DNA of 64,000 nt from assembly GCA_034411995.1 (NCBI GenBank), contig DAOUME010000007.1:1-64000 (forward strand), written 5' to 3'. Of the stretch, positions 34,913 through 43,092 are shown one piece after another; the stretch's first letter is position 1; each line of letters starts with the position of its first letter. The translations under genes and the position numbers were made by a program. The notes beneath the pieces are model-generated. The model saw nothing but the letters and a program-made list of their open reading frames with translations, did no database searches and was not told where the DNA came from. The DNA is from JAUVXJ01 sp034411995. GTDB taxonomy: Bacteria > Chloroflexota > Anaerolineae > UBA7937 > B3-Chlor.

Positions 34913-35272
34913 CTCCTCAGCGGGGCCCACGACGAGGCCCCGCTCCACCAGTGCTTTGCAGGCCAGGCAGTATGAGGTGTAGGGCAGAGCCTCGAGGCGT
35001 TCAGTCCCAATCTCCTTGCCGCAGATCTCGCACAAGCCGTAGGTGCCGTCCTCGATCATGGTCAGAGCACGGGAGAGGTCATATAGCTTCTCTTCCAGAT
35101 TGCGCAACAGGGCGAGCGTCTTCTCGCGCTCGTACAGGTCCGGATCTCCCTCCTCCGGATCGGCGTCCAGCTCGTACTTGAGGTTGGCCTTCATGCGACC
35201 GATCTCGGATCGAGTCTCTTCCCGCTCGGCCTCCAGCTTGTTCTTGAGCTGCTCCCACCTGTCTTCGGTCAA
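34901..35272 (-). CDS. DksA/TraR-type zinc-finger protein
   Basis: The protein has 123 residues from TTG 35272, which has GGGAGG at proper spacing; the earlier GTG-type starts give a tail with no homology. It has an N-terminal coiled coil (WEQLKNKLEAEREETRSEI..) with the acidic DADPEEGDPDLYERE, then a C4 zinc finger (CEICG..YCLAC). This resembles DksA-like and YteA-like proteins that bind RNA polymerase in the stringent response. The coiled-coil tip Asp pair is replaced by a different acidic pattern, so full DksA activity is uncertain. It has its own strong promoter, divergent from ruvB. Confidence 0.85.
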   Translation of the reverse strand: MTEDRWEQLKNKLEAEREETRSEIGRMKANLKYELDADPEEGDPDLYEREKTLALLRNLEEKLYDLSRALTMIEDGTYGLCEICGKEIGTERLEALPYTSYCLACKALVERGLVVGPAEELAR

Positions 35273-35372
35273 GACATCCCTCCCTATGCAGCCTGGCGAA
35301 TCGGAATCGCGCGCCGTCGTTCGGACAGCGGGCAAGAGGGTTGGCAATATCGTGTGATATCTGAGCCTATAC

Positions 35373-35401
35373 TATATAGCGCATTTTCCATCAGATGTCA
35401 A
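35373..35401 (-). promoter_or_regulatory. Strong sigma70-type promoter of the DksA-like gene
   Basis: On the minus strand, consensus TTGACA (35401-35396), 17 bp, then TATATA (35378-35373). The leader is about 95 bases. Confidence 0.7.
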
Positions 35402-35490
35402 CGCAAAGGAGCACACCAAAGCCCGCTAGATCTCCCTGGTTCTCTCTTCACCTGGCAAAAGCTCTCCTTTCCGTTGTGCGAACCGCTGCT

Positions 35491-35518
35491 TTGCCAATCC
35501 GAGAGGCTCTGCTATAAT
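35491..35518 (+). promoter_or_regulatory. Sigma70-type promoter of ruvB
   Basis: TTGCCA (35491-35496), 16 bp, consensus TATAAT (35513-35518). The expected start site near 35525 precedes the ATG at 35551. Confidence 0.7.
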
Positions 35519-35550
35519 GCAGTGAGGTGCTTGCTTGCCGGGGGGACAGG

Positions 35551-36576
35551 ATGTCTGACGAGAGGATAATGTCTCCAAAGGTCAGGGAAGAGGATAGGGT
35601 CCAGGAGTCGAGCCTGCGCCCGCGCTGTCTCGAGGAGTTCATCGGGCAGACCAAGGCCAAGGAGAACATCCGTATACTCCTGGACGCCGCACGGGCTCGT
35701 GGCGACGCTCTGGACCACGTGTTGCTGTACGGTCCGCCAGGACTGGGCAAGACCACCCTGGCCCACATCATCGCCCGGGAGATGGGGGTCAAGATCACTG
35801 TCACCTCCGGGCCGGCGTTGGAGCGGGCTGGCGACCTGGCGGCCATCATCACCAATCTGGGCAAGAAGGACATTCTCTTCATAGACGAGGTGCACCGTTT
35901 GAGCCGTGTGGTGGAAGAGCGACTCTACCCTGCGATGGAGGACTACGCGCTGGACATCGTCATCGGTAAGGGCCCCAGCGCCAAGACGATTCATCTTCCC
36001 CTCCATCGGTTCACGGTCGTCGGCGCCACTACCCGGATCGCTCTCCTCACTGCGCCTTTGCGAGACCGTTTTGGTGTGGTGCATCGCCTCGATTTCTATG
36101 ATCGGGAAGAGATGAGAAGGATAGTCAAGCGAACTGCTTTGCTGCTGGATGTGGAGATCGACGAAGGCGGGGTGGAGGAGGTCTCTGCACGTGCCAGGGG
36201 AACCCCACGGGTGGCAAACCGCCTGCTCAGGCGCGTACGCGACTACGCACAGGTCCGGGCGGATGGTACGATCACCGAGGGGGTGGCCCGGGAGGCCCTG
36301 GCCATGCTGGAAATAGACTCGTTGGGTCTGGATGACATAGATCGACGTGTCATAGAGACGATCATCCTGAAGTTCGGCGGCGGACCAGTGGGTCTCGATA
36401 CGATCGCGGCCTCCATTTGCGAGGAAGCAGACACGATCATGGATGTGTACGAACCCTACCTGTTGCAACTCGGCTTCATCGACCGGACGCCGCGAGGCAG
36501 GGTAGCTACCAAGCTGGCCTACGGACACCTGGGCATCGCCTACCACGAAGAGCCGCCGCAGCCCCGGCTGCTCTAG
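35551..36576 (+). CDS. ruvB: Holliday junction branch migration helicase RuvB
   Basis: The protein has 341 residues from ATG 35551 (GGGGGGACAGG upstream); an earlier start would fall on the transcript start. The AAA+ motor has Walker A GPPGLGKTT, Walker B ILFIDEVHRL, sensor GATTR and the RuvB-specific DRFGVVHRLDFY. The winged-helix end has GGGPVGLDTIAASI, then GFIDRTPRGRVAT. RuvB drives branch migration with RuvA, whose gene is not in the window. The queH-like gene follows 17 bp later. Confidence 0.96.
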   Translation: MSDERIMSPKVREEDRVQESSLRPRCLEEFIGQTKAKENIRILLDAARARGDALDHVLLYGPPGLGKTTLAHIIAREMGVKITVTSGPALERAGDLAAIITNLGKKDILFIDEVHRLSRVVEERLYPAMEDYALDIVIGKGPSAKTIHLPLHRFTVVGATTRIALLTAPLRDRFGVVHRLDFYDREEMRRIVKRTALLLDVEIDEGGVEEVSARARGTPRVANRLLRRVRDYAQVRADGTITEGVAREALAMLEIDSLGLDDIDRRVIETIILKFGGGPVGLDTIAASICEEADTIMDVYEPYLLQLGFIDRTPRGRVATKLAYGHLGIAYHEEPPQPRLL

Positions 36577-36593
36577 CCTCGGCCTCAGTCGCG

Positions 36594-37358
36594 ATGGAGA
36601 CCGCACGCGTCCTCGACAGTACAGGCAGGCAACTCTCTCCTTGTTCTTCCGCTAAGGCCAGAAAGCTCCTGGCCCAGGGTGGGGCAAGTCTGATCTGTGA
36701 AGACCCTCTGACCATCCAGCTACCTTACGCGGTCGAGTTACCCCCTCACCCACAGGCCGTGGGCCAGGAGAAGGTCGGAGAGGGCAGGAGAATCTTGTTG
36801 CACACCTGCTGCGGGCCCTGCGCGACCTACACGATCAACCGCCTTCGCGAGCAGGGTTTTGATGTGTGGGGGTTCTGGTACAATCCCAACATACATCCCT
36901 TCTCGGAGCACCAGAGGAGGCTGGCCAGCATGGAGGCGTATGCTGAGTCTGTGGAACTGCCTCTGATGCGCGAAGAAGGGTACGAGATGCTCGAGTTCCT
37001 GCGGGCGGTGGTGGGCAGAGAGGCCCATGGAGAGCGGTGCCGGCGCTGCTACGCTCTGCGGCTGGGGAGAACCGCGAAGGTAGCGGCTGGGGAAGGCTTC
37101 GATGCCTTTACGACCACGTTGCTGATCAGTCCTCACCAGGATCAGGGGCTCCTCCGGGAAACGGGCGAGGCAGCAGGTGAGGAGTACAGGGTGGAGTTCC
37201 ACTTCGAGAACTTCAGGCGGGGGTGGTCTGAGAGAGGCCGGTTGGCGCGTGAACACGATCTCTATCGCCAGCAGTACTGTGGCTGTATATACAGCGAATG
37301 GGAGAGGTACTCGGGCCGCAAGATAGCGGTCAGGACTTCACCCTTGACAGAGGAGTAG
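36594..37358 (+). CDS. queH: Epoxyqueuosine reductase QueH with N-terminal PLMP/RRXRR-like domain
   Basis: The protein has 254 residues from ATG 36594. The C-terminal ~190 residues are QueH (DUF208): HTCCGPCATY (C72, C73, C76), NPNIHPFSEHQRR, ERCRRCYALR (C149, C152) and QQYCGCIYSE (C229, C231). It reduces epoxyqueuosine to queuosine in tRNA, the last step of the pathway. Residues about 5-44 instead match the PLMP/RRXRR domain pattern of IscB-type and related nucleic-acid proteins: VLDSTGRQLSP, then AKARKLLAQGGASLI, then PLTIQLPY. That extension is not part of the usual QueH, and a linker (about 45-65) joins the two. I infer an RNA-binding add-on. RuvB is 17 bp upstream. Confidence 0.88.
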   Translation: METARVLDSTGRQLSPCSSAKARKLLAQGGASLICEDPLTIQLPYAVELPPHPQAVGQEKVGEGRRILLHTCCGPCATYTINRLREQGFDVWGFWYNPNIHPFSEHQRRLASMEAYAESVELPLMREEGYEMLEFLRAVVGREAHGERCRRCYALRLGRTAKVAAGEGFDAFTTTLLISPHQDQGLLRETGEAAGEEYRVEFHFENFRRGWSERGRLAREHDLYRQQYCGCIYSEWERYSGRKIAVRTSPLTEE

Positions 37359-37359
37359 C

Positions 37360-38913
37360 GTGGGGGCAACTGTGTCGTCTAGATTCCTGAGACGTCCCTG
37401 GATCTTCGTGGTGGGGGCTTGCCTCGTTCTGCTGGCTCACGAAGCCTTCTACTACAGGGACCTGGGTGCCGATGCCGTCGATGATGCGTACATCTCCTAC
37501 CGGTATGCTGACAATCTGCTGGCGGGACACGGTCTCGTCTTCAACCCGGGAGAGCGGGTGGAGGGCTACACCAACTTTGCGTGGACCATCATCCTTGCCC
37601 TTTTCATGCGCCTGGGTATGCACCCGTCGGCTGTCGCCATTGGGCTGGGGGTGCTCTTCAGCGTGGCGACGCTGTGGCTGGTGTACCAGTTTTCGCGAGT
37701 GGCGTCGCTGCGAAGCCCGGCCATACCAGTGTTGGCTACCCTGTGCCTGGCCCTCGATGGTTCGTTTGCCCTGTGGGCAGTGAGCGGTATGGAAACGTCC
37801 ATGTTCGCTTTCGTGGTGCTGGCCGCGCTGACCTGCTACGTCTGGGAATGGCGGACAGGGAGGCTGGGTCTGGCCTCTGGGGCTCTCCTGGCGTTGGCAG
37901 CCATGACCCGCCCCGAGGGGGTTCTAGTCCTGGCTGTGGTTCTGGTCCACCAGGTGCTGGCGCGCCTGGTGCTGAACAGGCAGCTCATCACATCCGCTGA
38001 TGTAGCCAGGGTCGGGGCATTCGTGGCTTTCTACCTGCCGTACTTCCTGTGGCGCTACTACTACTATGGGTTCCTGCTGCCCAATACCTTCTATGTCAAG
38101 GTCACCGTCCACGACAGTATGGCCCAGCAGCAGAGGGGCCTGGGACACGTCGCTACCTTCGGGAGGTTTCATCTGGGGTGGCTGCTACCTCTTGTGGCTG
38201 TGGTCCCGGTGTTGAAGCGGAGGTTCTCACTCTGGTTCACTGCTCTCCTGGCGGTCGTCCTGGTCTATCTCGCGTACATCGTCTACGTGGGTGGCGACTG
38301 GTCCGTGGGTCGCTTCTTCGTACCGATACTGCCCCTGGCATACATCCTGGTGTCCGCCGGGCTGGTGGAAGCCTACGAGACCGTGGAAGGTTGGGTGAGC
38401 CGGTGGACGAGCTCCGCCATCGCCGTGAATTCCTTGAAGATCATCGCGTCACTGGGTCTGGCACTGGGGTGCCTGGCCCTCCTGGTATCGTCGTCCTGGC
38501 ACGGCGAGCACGAGTTGTTCGTGTCTCGCTTTCAGGCTGGGAGGGCAACCCGTGCTCGCGTGACGATGGGTATGTGGCTGCGTGAGAATGTGCCTGCACA
38601 GACCTTCATAGGTGTGGACGCGGCTGGCCAGATCCCGTACTATGCGGGCCTGCGCACTCTGGACATGTTCGGAGTGAACGATGTGCACACTGCGCATCTC
38701 CAGGTCGAGGAGATGGGACAGGGGGTACCGGGTCACGAGAAGTTCGACTTCAACTACATCATGTGGCAGCAGCCGGACTTGATCATCGCCTCGGCACCTT
38801 TTCTGGAAGGTTCCGATATGTACCAGAGACTCGAACTTCCCTGGACGGATGACCCCTCGCTCTACGACTTCCTGTTCGTCTACCGTCGGAAGGGGTGGGT
38901 TGCACCAGGATGA
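37360..38913 (+). CDS. GT-C-type membrane glycosyltransferase
   Basis: The protein has 517 residues from GTG 37360 (GAGGAG five bases upstream), starting immediately after queH. The first loop after one membrane helix carries the acidic motif ADAVDDAYISYRYADNLL and then GLVFNPGERVEGYTNF. This is typical of a family of bacterial GT-C mannosyl/arabinosyltransferase-like proteins. About ten membrane segments follow, with a soluble tail (YYAGLRTLDMFGVND). It probably uses a polyprenyl-phosphate sugar; the substrate is unknown. Its stop overlaps the start of the DUF2905 gene. Confidence 0.8.
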   Translation: MGATVSSRFLRRPWIFVVGACLVLLAHEAFYYRDLGADAVDDAYISYRYADNLLAGHGLVFNPGERVEGYTNFAWTIILALFMRLGMHPSAVAIGLGVLFSVATLWLVYQFSRVASLRSPAIPVLATLCLALDGSFALWAVSGMETSMFAFVVLAALTCYVWEWRTGRLGLASGALLALAAMTRPEGVLVLAVVLVHQVLARLVLNRQLITSADVARVGAFVAFYLPYFLWRYYYYGFLLPNTFYVKVTVHDSMAQQQRGLGHVATFGRFHLGWLLPLVAVVPVLKRRFSLWFTALLAVVLVYLAYIVYVGGDWSVGRFFVPILPLAYILVSAGLVEAYETVEGWVSRWTSSAIAVNSLKIIASLGLALGCLALLVSSSWHGEHELFVSRFQAGRATRARVTMGMWLRENVPAQTFIGVDAAGQIPYYAGLRTLDMFGVNDVHTAHLQVEEMGQGVPGHEKFDFNYIMWQQPDLIIASAPFLEGSDMYQRLELPWTDDPSLYDFLFVYRRKGWVAPG

Positions 38914-39143
38914 ACCCGCTGGACGCACTAGGTAGGATGATTCTGGTGGCAGGGGGGGTGCTCGTGGCCCTGGGATTGGTCCTGCTCGTGCTCAGCAGAG
39001 TTCCGTTTGCCGGCCGGCTCCCAGGCGACTTCCATCTCCGGTGGGGAAGTGTATCCTGCTACCTCCCGCTGATGACGGGTGTCGTGGTCAGCATCGTGGC
39101 CACGCTGATCCTGAACCTGCTGGTATGGTTGCTGCGCAAGTGA
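38910..39143 (+). CDS. DUF2905 family small membrane protein
   Basis: The protein has 77 residues from ATG 38910, overlapping the GT-C stop (ATGA). It has two hydrophobic helices around a conserved loop, VPFAGRLPGDFHLRWG, the DUF2905 signature. The function is unknown; the family often sits next to ruvA/ruvB/queA, as here. Its stop overlaps the queA GTG start. Confidence 0.9.
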   Translation: MNPLDALGRMILVAGGVLVALGLVLLVLSRVPFAGRLPGDFHLRWGSVSCYLPLMTGVVVSIVATLILNLLVWLLRK

Positions 39144-40192
39144 AGACGGCCGAGTTCGACTACGAATTACCTTCTCACTTCATCGCTCAGACCCCCATAG
39201 AGCCCCGGGATGCCGCTCAGTTGATGATCGTGCGCCGCGAAGAAGGCAGTCTGACTCACGATCACTTTTGCCATCTGGGGAAGTACCTGCGGCCTGGCGA
39301 CCTCCTGGTGTGCAACGACACCCGCGTGATCCCGGCCCGTCTCTTCGCTCAGAAGGTGCCGACCGGGGGGAAGGTCGAGCTTCTGCTCACCGCCAAACGG
39401 GATGAGACCTTGTGGGAGGCGCTGATCAGAGGGCGACGAGTGTCAGTCGGTGGACAGGTGCAGATTGCTGCTGCCGGTGAAGGGGCGCCAGGAGCGGCAC
39501 TCCGGGCGGAGCTGGGGGAACGTCTTCCGTCCGGCGGACGGCTGGTGAGGTTCGAGCAGCCAGTGGAGCCGTTCCTGGAGCGCCTGGGAGTCGTGCCTTT
39601 GCCACCCTACATCCACAGAAAGCTGAAGGATCCTGGGCGATATCAGACCGTTTATGCGAGGGAGAACGGTTCAGCGGCAGCACCGACAGCCGGGCTCCAT
39701 TTCACGCCTGAGCTGATGAGAGCGCTCGAGGCCCAGGGGATCGAGGTTGCGTTCCTCACGCTTCACATCGGGGTGGACACCTTTCTACCCATCAGGGAAG
39801 AGGATGCAGAGCAGCATCGAATGCACAGTGAGTACTGCCTGGTATCGGCGGAGACGGCCAGTGCAGTGAATCGAGCCAAAGCCACGGCGAGGCGGGTGGT
39901 AGCCTCCGGCACGACAGTGGTTCGCGCGCTGGAGACGGCAGCCCGGGCGGCCTCCGGGTCCGGTTCGGAAACGGTTGCTCCGTACGAGGGGTGGACGGAC
40001 CTGTATGTCTACCCGGGTTACTCGTTCCGGGCGGTCGACTGCCTGATCACCAATTTCCACCTGCCTCGATCGACGCTCTTGCTCCTCGTGGCCGCGTTTT
40101 GCGGGAAGGAACTGCTCCGCAGGGCGTATCAGCAGGCGATGGCGAAGGGGTATCGTTTCTACAGTTTTGGCGACGCGATGCTCATTCTGTGA
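39140..40192 (+). CDS. queA: S-adenosylmethionine:tRNA ribosyltransferase-isomerase QueA
   Basis: The protein has 350 residues from GTG 39140, four bases inside the DUF2905 gene. ATG 39125 would add five residues; family members start MKTxxFDYELP as this one does. It transfers the ribosyl part of SAM to preQ1 in tRNA to make epoxyqueuosine. Motifs seen: FDYELPSHFIAQTP, LLVCNDTRVIPARLF, GGKVELLL, APTAGLHFTPELM and GYSFRAVDCLITNFHLPRSTLL. Together with QueH it covers the last two steps of queuosine synthesis. Confidence 0.96.
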   Translation: MKTAEFDYELPSHFIAQTPIEPRDAAQLMIVRREEGSLTHDHFCHLGKYLRPGDLLVCNDTRVIPARLFAQKVPTGGKVELLLTAKRDETLWEALIRGRRVSVGGQVQIAAAGEGAPGAALRAELGERLPSGGRLVRFEQPVEPFLERLGVVPLPPYIHRKLKDPGRYQTVYARENGSAAAPTAGLHFTPELMRALEAQGIEVAFLTLHIGVDTFLPIREEDAEQHRMHSEYCLVSAETASAVNRAKATARRVVASGTTVVRALETAARAASGSGSETVAPYEGWTDLYVYPGYSFRAVDCLITNFHLPRSTLLLLVAAFCGKELLRRAYQQAMAKGYRFYSFGDAMLIL

Positions 40193-40379
40193 AACAGTGT
40201 GATCGTTACTCCTGATGCTGCGTCGCCTCCCGCACAAACCGATGGGACCTGGGCAGCGAAGACGTGCCCGGCGGACCTGTCGGGTAGCCAGCCGGGGACG
40301 CCACTTCGCCCCGGCAGGGTGTGTGGCAACGGGAGGTGGTCTGAGGGGCGATTCCCTCCAACACCACTCCGTTGCCCAT

Positions 40380-40408
40380 TTGGGTTTTATGGAAAGTTAT
40401 GATACAAT
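40380..40408 (+). promoter_or_regulatory. Sigma70-type promoter of xerD-like gene
   Basis: TTGGGT (40380-40385), 17 bp, TACAAT (40403-40408), in the 264 bp gap between queA and the recombinase. I see no other gene or obvious structure in that gap. Confidence 0.45.
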
Positions 40409-40456
40409 CGGCGAAAGCAGATTGCCGCCCAACGTGGGACCGTGGGAGAGACGCCA

Positions 40457-41362
40457 GTGAGCAGGATAGGCGAGTTCCTCACTCATTTATCCGCTGAGAA
40501 GGGATGCTCCGAAAACACCATCGCTGCCTATCGTGTGGACTTGAATCAGTTCCTGGAGTACCTTCAGCGGCGGTATGGCGGAGAGGAGAGCGCTCTCTGG
40601 AGGCGCGTCGAGAAGCACGACATCATCTCCTACATCATGTATCTGAAGGGTGATAGAGAGTACGCAGCTGCTACCTCGGCTCGCAAGGTCGCCGCCATCA
40701 GGTCCTTCTTTCACTTCCTCGTCGCTGAGGGGTTCATAAGAGACGACCCCACCGCCACCCTCGACTCTCTGAAGGTCAAGAAGCATCTGCCCAAGCCGAT
40801 GACCGTAGAAGAGGTTGATAGGCTCCTGGCCGAGCCAGCGAAGTTGTCTGGGCCCAAGGGTCTGCGGGACCAGGCGATGCTGGAACTCCTCTACGCTACA
40901 GGTATGAGGGTGAGCGAGCTAGTGTCCCTGAGGGTGGACGACGTGAATCTGGCCTCGGCCTCCGTGCGCTGCTGGGGCAAAGGCTCCAAGGAGAGGGTGA
41001 TTCCGATACACCAGCAGGCTGTTCTGTCACTGCGCGAGTACCTGGAAAAAGGCAGGGCACACTTTGTCAAGGATGCGGACGAGAAGGCCCTTTTCTTGAA
41101 TCTGCGGGGCAAGCCCCTGACCCGACAGGGGCTGTGGCTCATTTTCAAGGAATATGTCGAGAAGGCCGGTCTGCCGGAAGACGCCACCCCCCACACGTTG
41201 CGGCACTCGTTCGCGACGCATATGCTCGATCGTAACGCCGACCTGATCAACGTGCAGAAGCTGCTGGGCCACACCAGCATCTCTACGACTCAGGTGTACA
41301 CCCACGTCAGTAGCGAGCGGCTGAGGAAGGCGTACGACGAGTCACATCCTCGAGCCAAGTAG
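40457..41362 (+). CDS. xerD: Tyrosine recombinase XerC/XerD
   Basis: The protein has 301 residues from GTG 40457 (GGGAGAG six bases upstream); GTG 40442 is an alternative. The N-terminal SAM-like domain reads FLTHLSAEKGCSENTIAAY. The catalytic domain has Arg in ATGMRVSELVSLR, Lys in GKGSKERVIP, HTLRHSFATHML, the GH in LLGHTSISTTQ, and the nucleophile Tyr in VYTHVSSERL. It matches chromosome-dimer-resolving XerD better than phage integrases in length and motifs. No att-like site or phage gene is next to it, so a housekeeping role is most likely. Confidence 0.9.
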   Translation: MSRIGEFLTHLSAEKGCSENTIAAYRVDLNQFLEYLQRRYGGEESALWRRVEKHDIISYIMYLKGDREYAAATSARKVAAIRSFFHFLVAEGFIRDDPTATLDSLKVKKHLPKPMTVEEVDRLLAEPAKLSGPKGLRDQAMLELLYATGMRVSELVSLRVDDVNLASASVRCWGKGSKERVIPIHQQAVLSLREYLEKGRAHFVKDADEKALFLNLRGKPLTRQGLWLIFKEYVEKAGLPEDATPHTLRHSFATHMLDRNADLINVQKLLGHTSISTTQVYTHVSSERLRKAYDESHPRAK

Positions 41363-41426
41363 CGGGTTCACAGAGGAGCCCGGTCGCTCTACTTCAATAC
41401 TGGGGAAGGGAAGGAGTTCTGGAGCA

Positions 41427-42077
41427 ATGGGGTATCTAGAGAATCTGATGGGTCAGAAGGAGAAGATCGTCCTCAAGGAGAGACAGCACGTGCTGGTGAT
41501 CGCGCCCAGGGTCGCGTTGTGGGCTGCAGTCTCGTTGCTCGTCTTGCTCGTCACCATTGTGTTGGTCGCCGTGACCCCATTGGATGGACTGGCGTTGGTG
41601 TTGTTGCTGGCGCTCGTCGTTCCCTTCTGGAGGATCATGGTCGACTCCCTAAACTGGTGGAACGAGCAGTACGTGATCACCAACCGTAGAGTGATCCAGC
41701 TCGAGGGGATAATCAACAAGCATTCCATCGATTCCTCGCTGGAGAAGGTTAACGACGTGGTGCTGGAGCAATCTGCTCTGGGAAGGATGCTGAACTACGG
41801 GGACGTTCAGATACTCACGGCCAGCGAAATAGGAGTCAATCTGTTCCGGCGCATATCTCACCCCGTCAGATTCAAGACCGAGATGCTCAACCAGAAGGAA
41901 GGTCTGAGCGAGCTTGATGTCTTCGAGGGCAAAGCGGGTCGAGTCCTGGCTGAGGAGGCACCGTCCCGAGGAGATATACCCGAGTTGATCGCTGAGCTGG
42001 ACGAGCTACGCAAGAAGGGAGTCATTACGGACGAGGAGTTTCAGGATAAGAAGAAGGCCTTGTTGGCGAAGCTCTGA
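41427..42077 (+). CDS. Membrane protein with bacterial PH domain and C-terminal SHOCT
   Basis: The protein has 216 residues. Two hydrophobic helices near the N-terminus (about 26-46 and 50-70) are followed by a bacterial PH-like (PF03703/YdbT) domain, with WWNEQYVITNRRVIQLEGIINKHS and ISHPVRFKTEM. The C-terminal 35 residues form a SHOCT helix pair (IPELIAELDELRKKGVITDEEFQDKKKALL). Such proteins are membrane-associated with unknown function; SHOCT segments are thought to mediate oligomerisation. It is 13 bp ahead of the PNP gene and 64 bp after xerD, so it is probably in one unit. Confidence 0.85.
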   Translation: MGYLENLMGQKEKIVLKERQHVLVIAPRVALWAAVSLLVLLVTIVLVAVTPLDGLALVLLLALVVPFWRIMVDSLNWWNEQYVITNRRVIQLEGIINKHSIDSSLEKVNDVVLEQSALGRMLNYGDVQILTASEIGVNLFRRISHPVRFKTEMLNQKEGLSELDVFEGKAGRVLAEEAPSRGDIPELIAELDELRKKGVITDEEFQDKKKALLAKL

Positions 42078-42090
42078 GTGAGGCCGGGAC

Positions 42091-42966
42091 ATGGAAGCGA
42101 ACGAGGAGATCCTGGGCTGGGAGGAGATTGAGGAGACGGCCTCTCACATCCGCGACCGCACGGGCTGCCGGCCGACGGTGATGATCATCACCGGATCGGG
42201 CCTGGGCGGGTTGGCGGACGACATCGAGGAGCCATCTTCGCTGCCATATGGAGACATCCCGCATTTCTGCACGACGAGTGTGCTGGGCCATGCCGGAGAG
42301 CTGGTCCTCGGCAGGGTCGGGGACAGGGAGGTGGCTCTCATGCGGGGGAGGGTCCATTTCTACGAAGGGCACTCCCTACGACGGGTCACCTTTCCCATTC
42401 GGGTCCTACACCGGCTGGGTGCGGAGATCCTGATCGTGACCAACGCTGCTGGGGGGCTGCGTGAGAGCTTCACAGCCGGCGATCTGATGCTCATCACCGA
42501 TCACATCAACCTGGTGGGCCTGGCAGGGTTCAATCCCCTGCGCGGCCCCAACGATGAACGGTTGGGGCCGCGGTTTGTGGACATGTCGTCTGCCTACGAC
42601 GTATCGCTAAGGGACCTGGCCCTAGTAGTGGCGGGGGAACTGGACATCAAGTTGCGGCAGGGGATCTATGTCATGTCCGCCGGCCCGACGTTCGAGACAC
42701 CGGCGGACGTCAGATTCCTGCGGCTGATCGGGGCGGACGTGGTGGGCATGTCCACTGTGCCTGAGGTGGTGGTGGCTCGACACGAGGGGATGAGGGTTCT
42801 AGGTTTATCTCACATTAGTAATGTCATACCGGGCGCCGATGGCTCTCTGAAGGAGGGGCACAGCGAGGAGGAGTTACACCAAGAAGTGCTGGAGGCAGGG
42901 AGCAAGGTGACGCCCAAGCTCAGTCTGCTGATCAGCAGCATCATCAGGCGACTGGAAGAAGTGTAG
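42091..42966 (+). CDS. Purine-nucleoside phosphorylase
   Basis: The protein has 291 residues. PNP family II (trimeric, PunA/DeoD-trimer type) motifs: IITGSGLGGLADDI (phosphate-binding), GHAGELVLGRVGDREV, ALMRGRVHFYEGHS, VTNAAGGL, SAGPTFETPADVRFLR and VGMSTVPEVVVARH. It phosphorolyses inosine/guanosine to base and ribose-1-phosphate. The conserved Asn of the 6-oxopurine enzymes stands in SHISNVIPG, where Asp would be expected for adenosine-cleaving enzymes. That favours 6-oxopurines. It complements the adenine deaminase in the window. A strong intrinsic terminator follows. Confidence 0.93.
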   Translation: MEANEEILGWEEIEETASHIRDRTGCRPTVMIITGSGLGGLADDIEEPSSLPYGDIPHFCTTSVLGHAGELVLGRVGDREVALMRGRVHFYEGHSLRRVTFPIRVLHRLGAEILIVTNAAGGLRESFTAGDLMLITDHINLVGLAGFNPLRGPNDERLGPRFVDMSSAYDVSLRDLALVVAGELDIKLRQGIYVMSAGPTFETPADVRFLRLIGADVVGMSTVPEVVVARHEGMRVLGLSHISNVIPGADGSLKEGHSEEELHQEVLEAGSKVTPKLSLLISSIIRRLEEV

Positions 42967-42994
42967 CGCGACGGGCTCTACCGGAGAAAGCAAG

Positions 42995-43040
42995 GGAACG
43001 AAGATTTGCTTCTCTCTCGCTCGATCTTCGTTCCTTTTTT
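42995..43040 (+). terminator. Intrinsic (rho-independent) terminator after PNP
   Basis: GGAACGAAGAT (42995-43005) and ATCTTCGTTCC (43024-43034) form a perfect 11 bp stem, followed by six T (43035-43040). It is the clearest terminator in the window. The T-run also supplies the first bases of the -35 box of the next promoter. Confidence 0.9.
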
Positions 43041-43068
43041 GACAGCAGGCCGGGACCCATGTTAGAAT
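43039..43068 (+). promoter_or_regulatory. Sigma70-type promoter after terminator
   Basis: TTGACA (43039-43044), 18 bp, TAGAAT (43063-43068). The -35 starts inside the terminator T-run. The first ATG is at 43093. Confidence 0.65.
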
Positions 43069-43092
43069 AGCGAGGTTTGTTCAAGAACATCA

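Noticed and set aside
40457..41362. Phage or integrative-element integrase
   Set aside because: Length and motifs fit XerD, it lies among housekeeping genes, and there are no att-like repeats or phage genes next to it.
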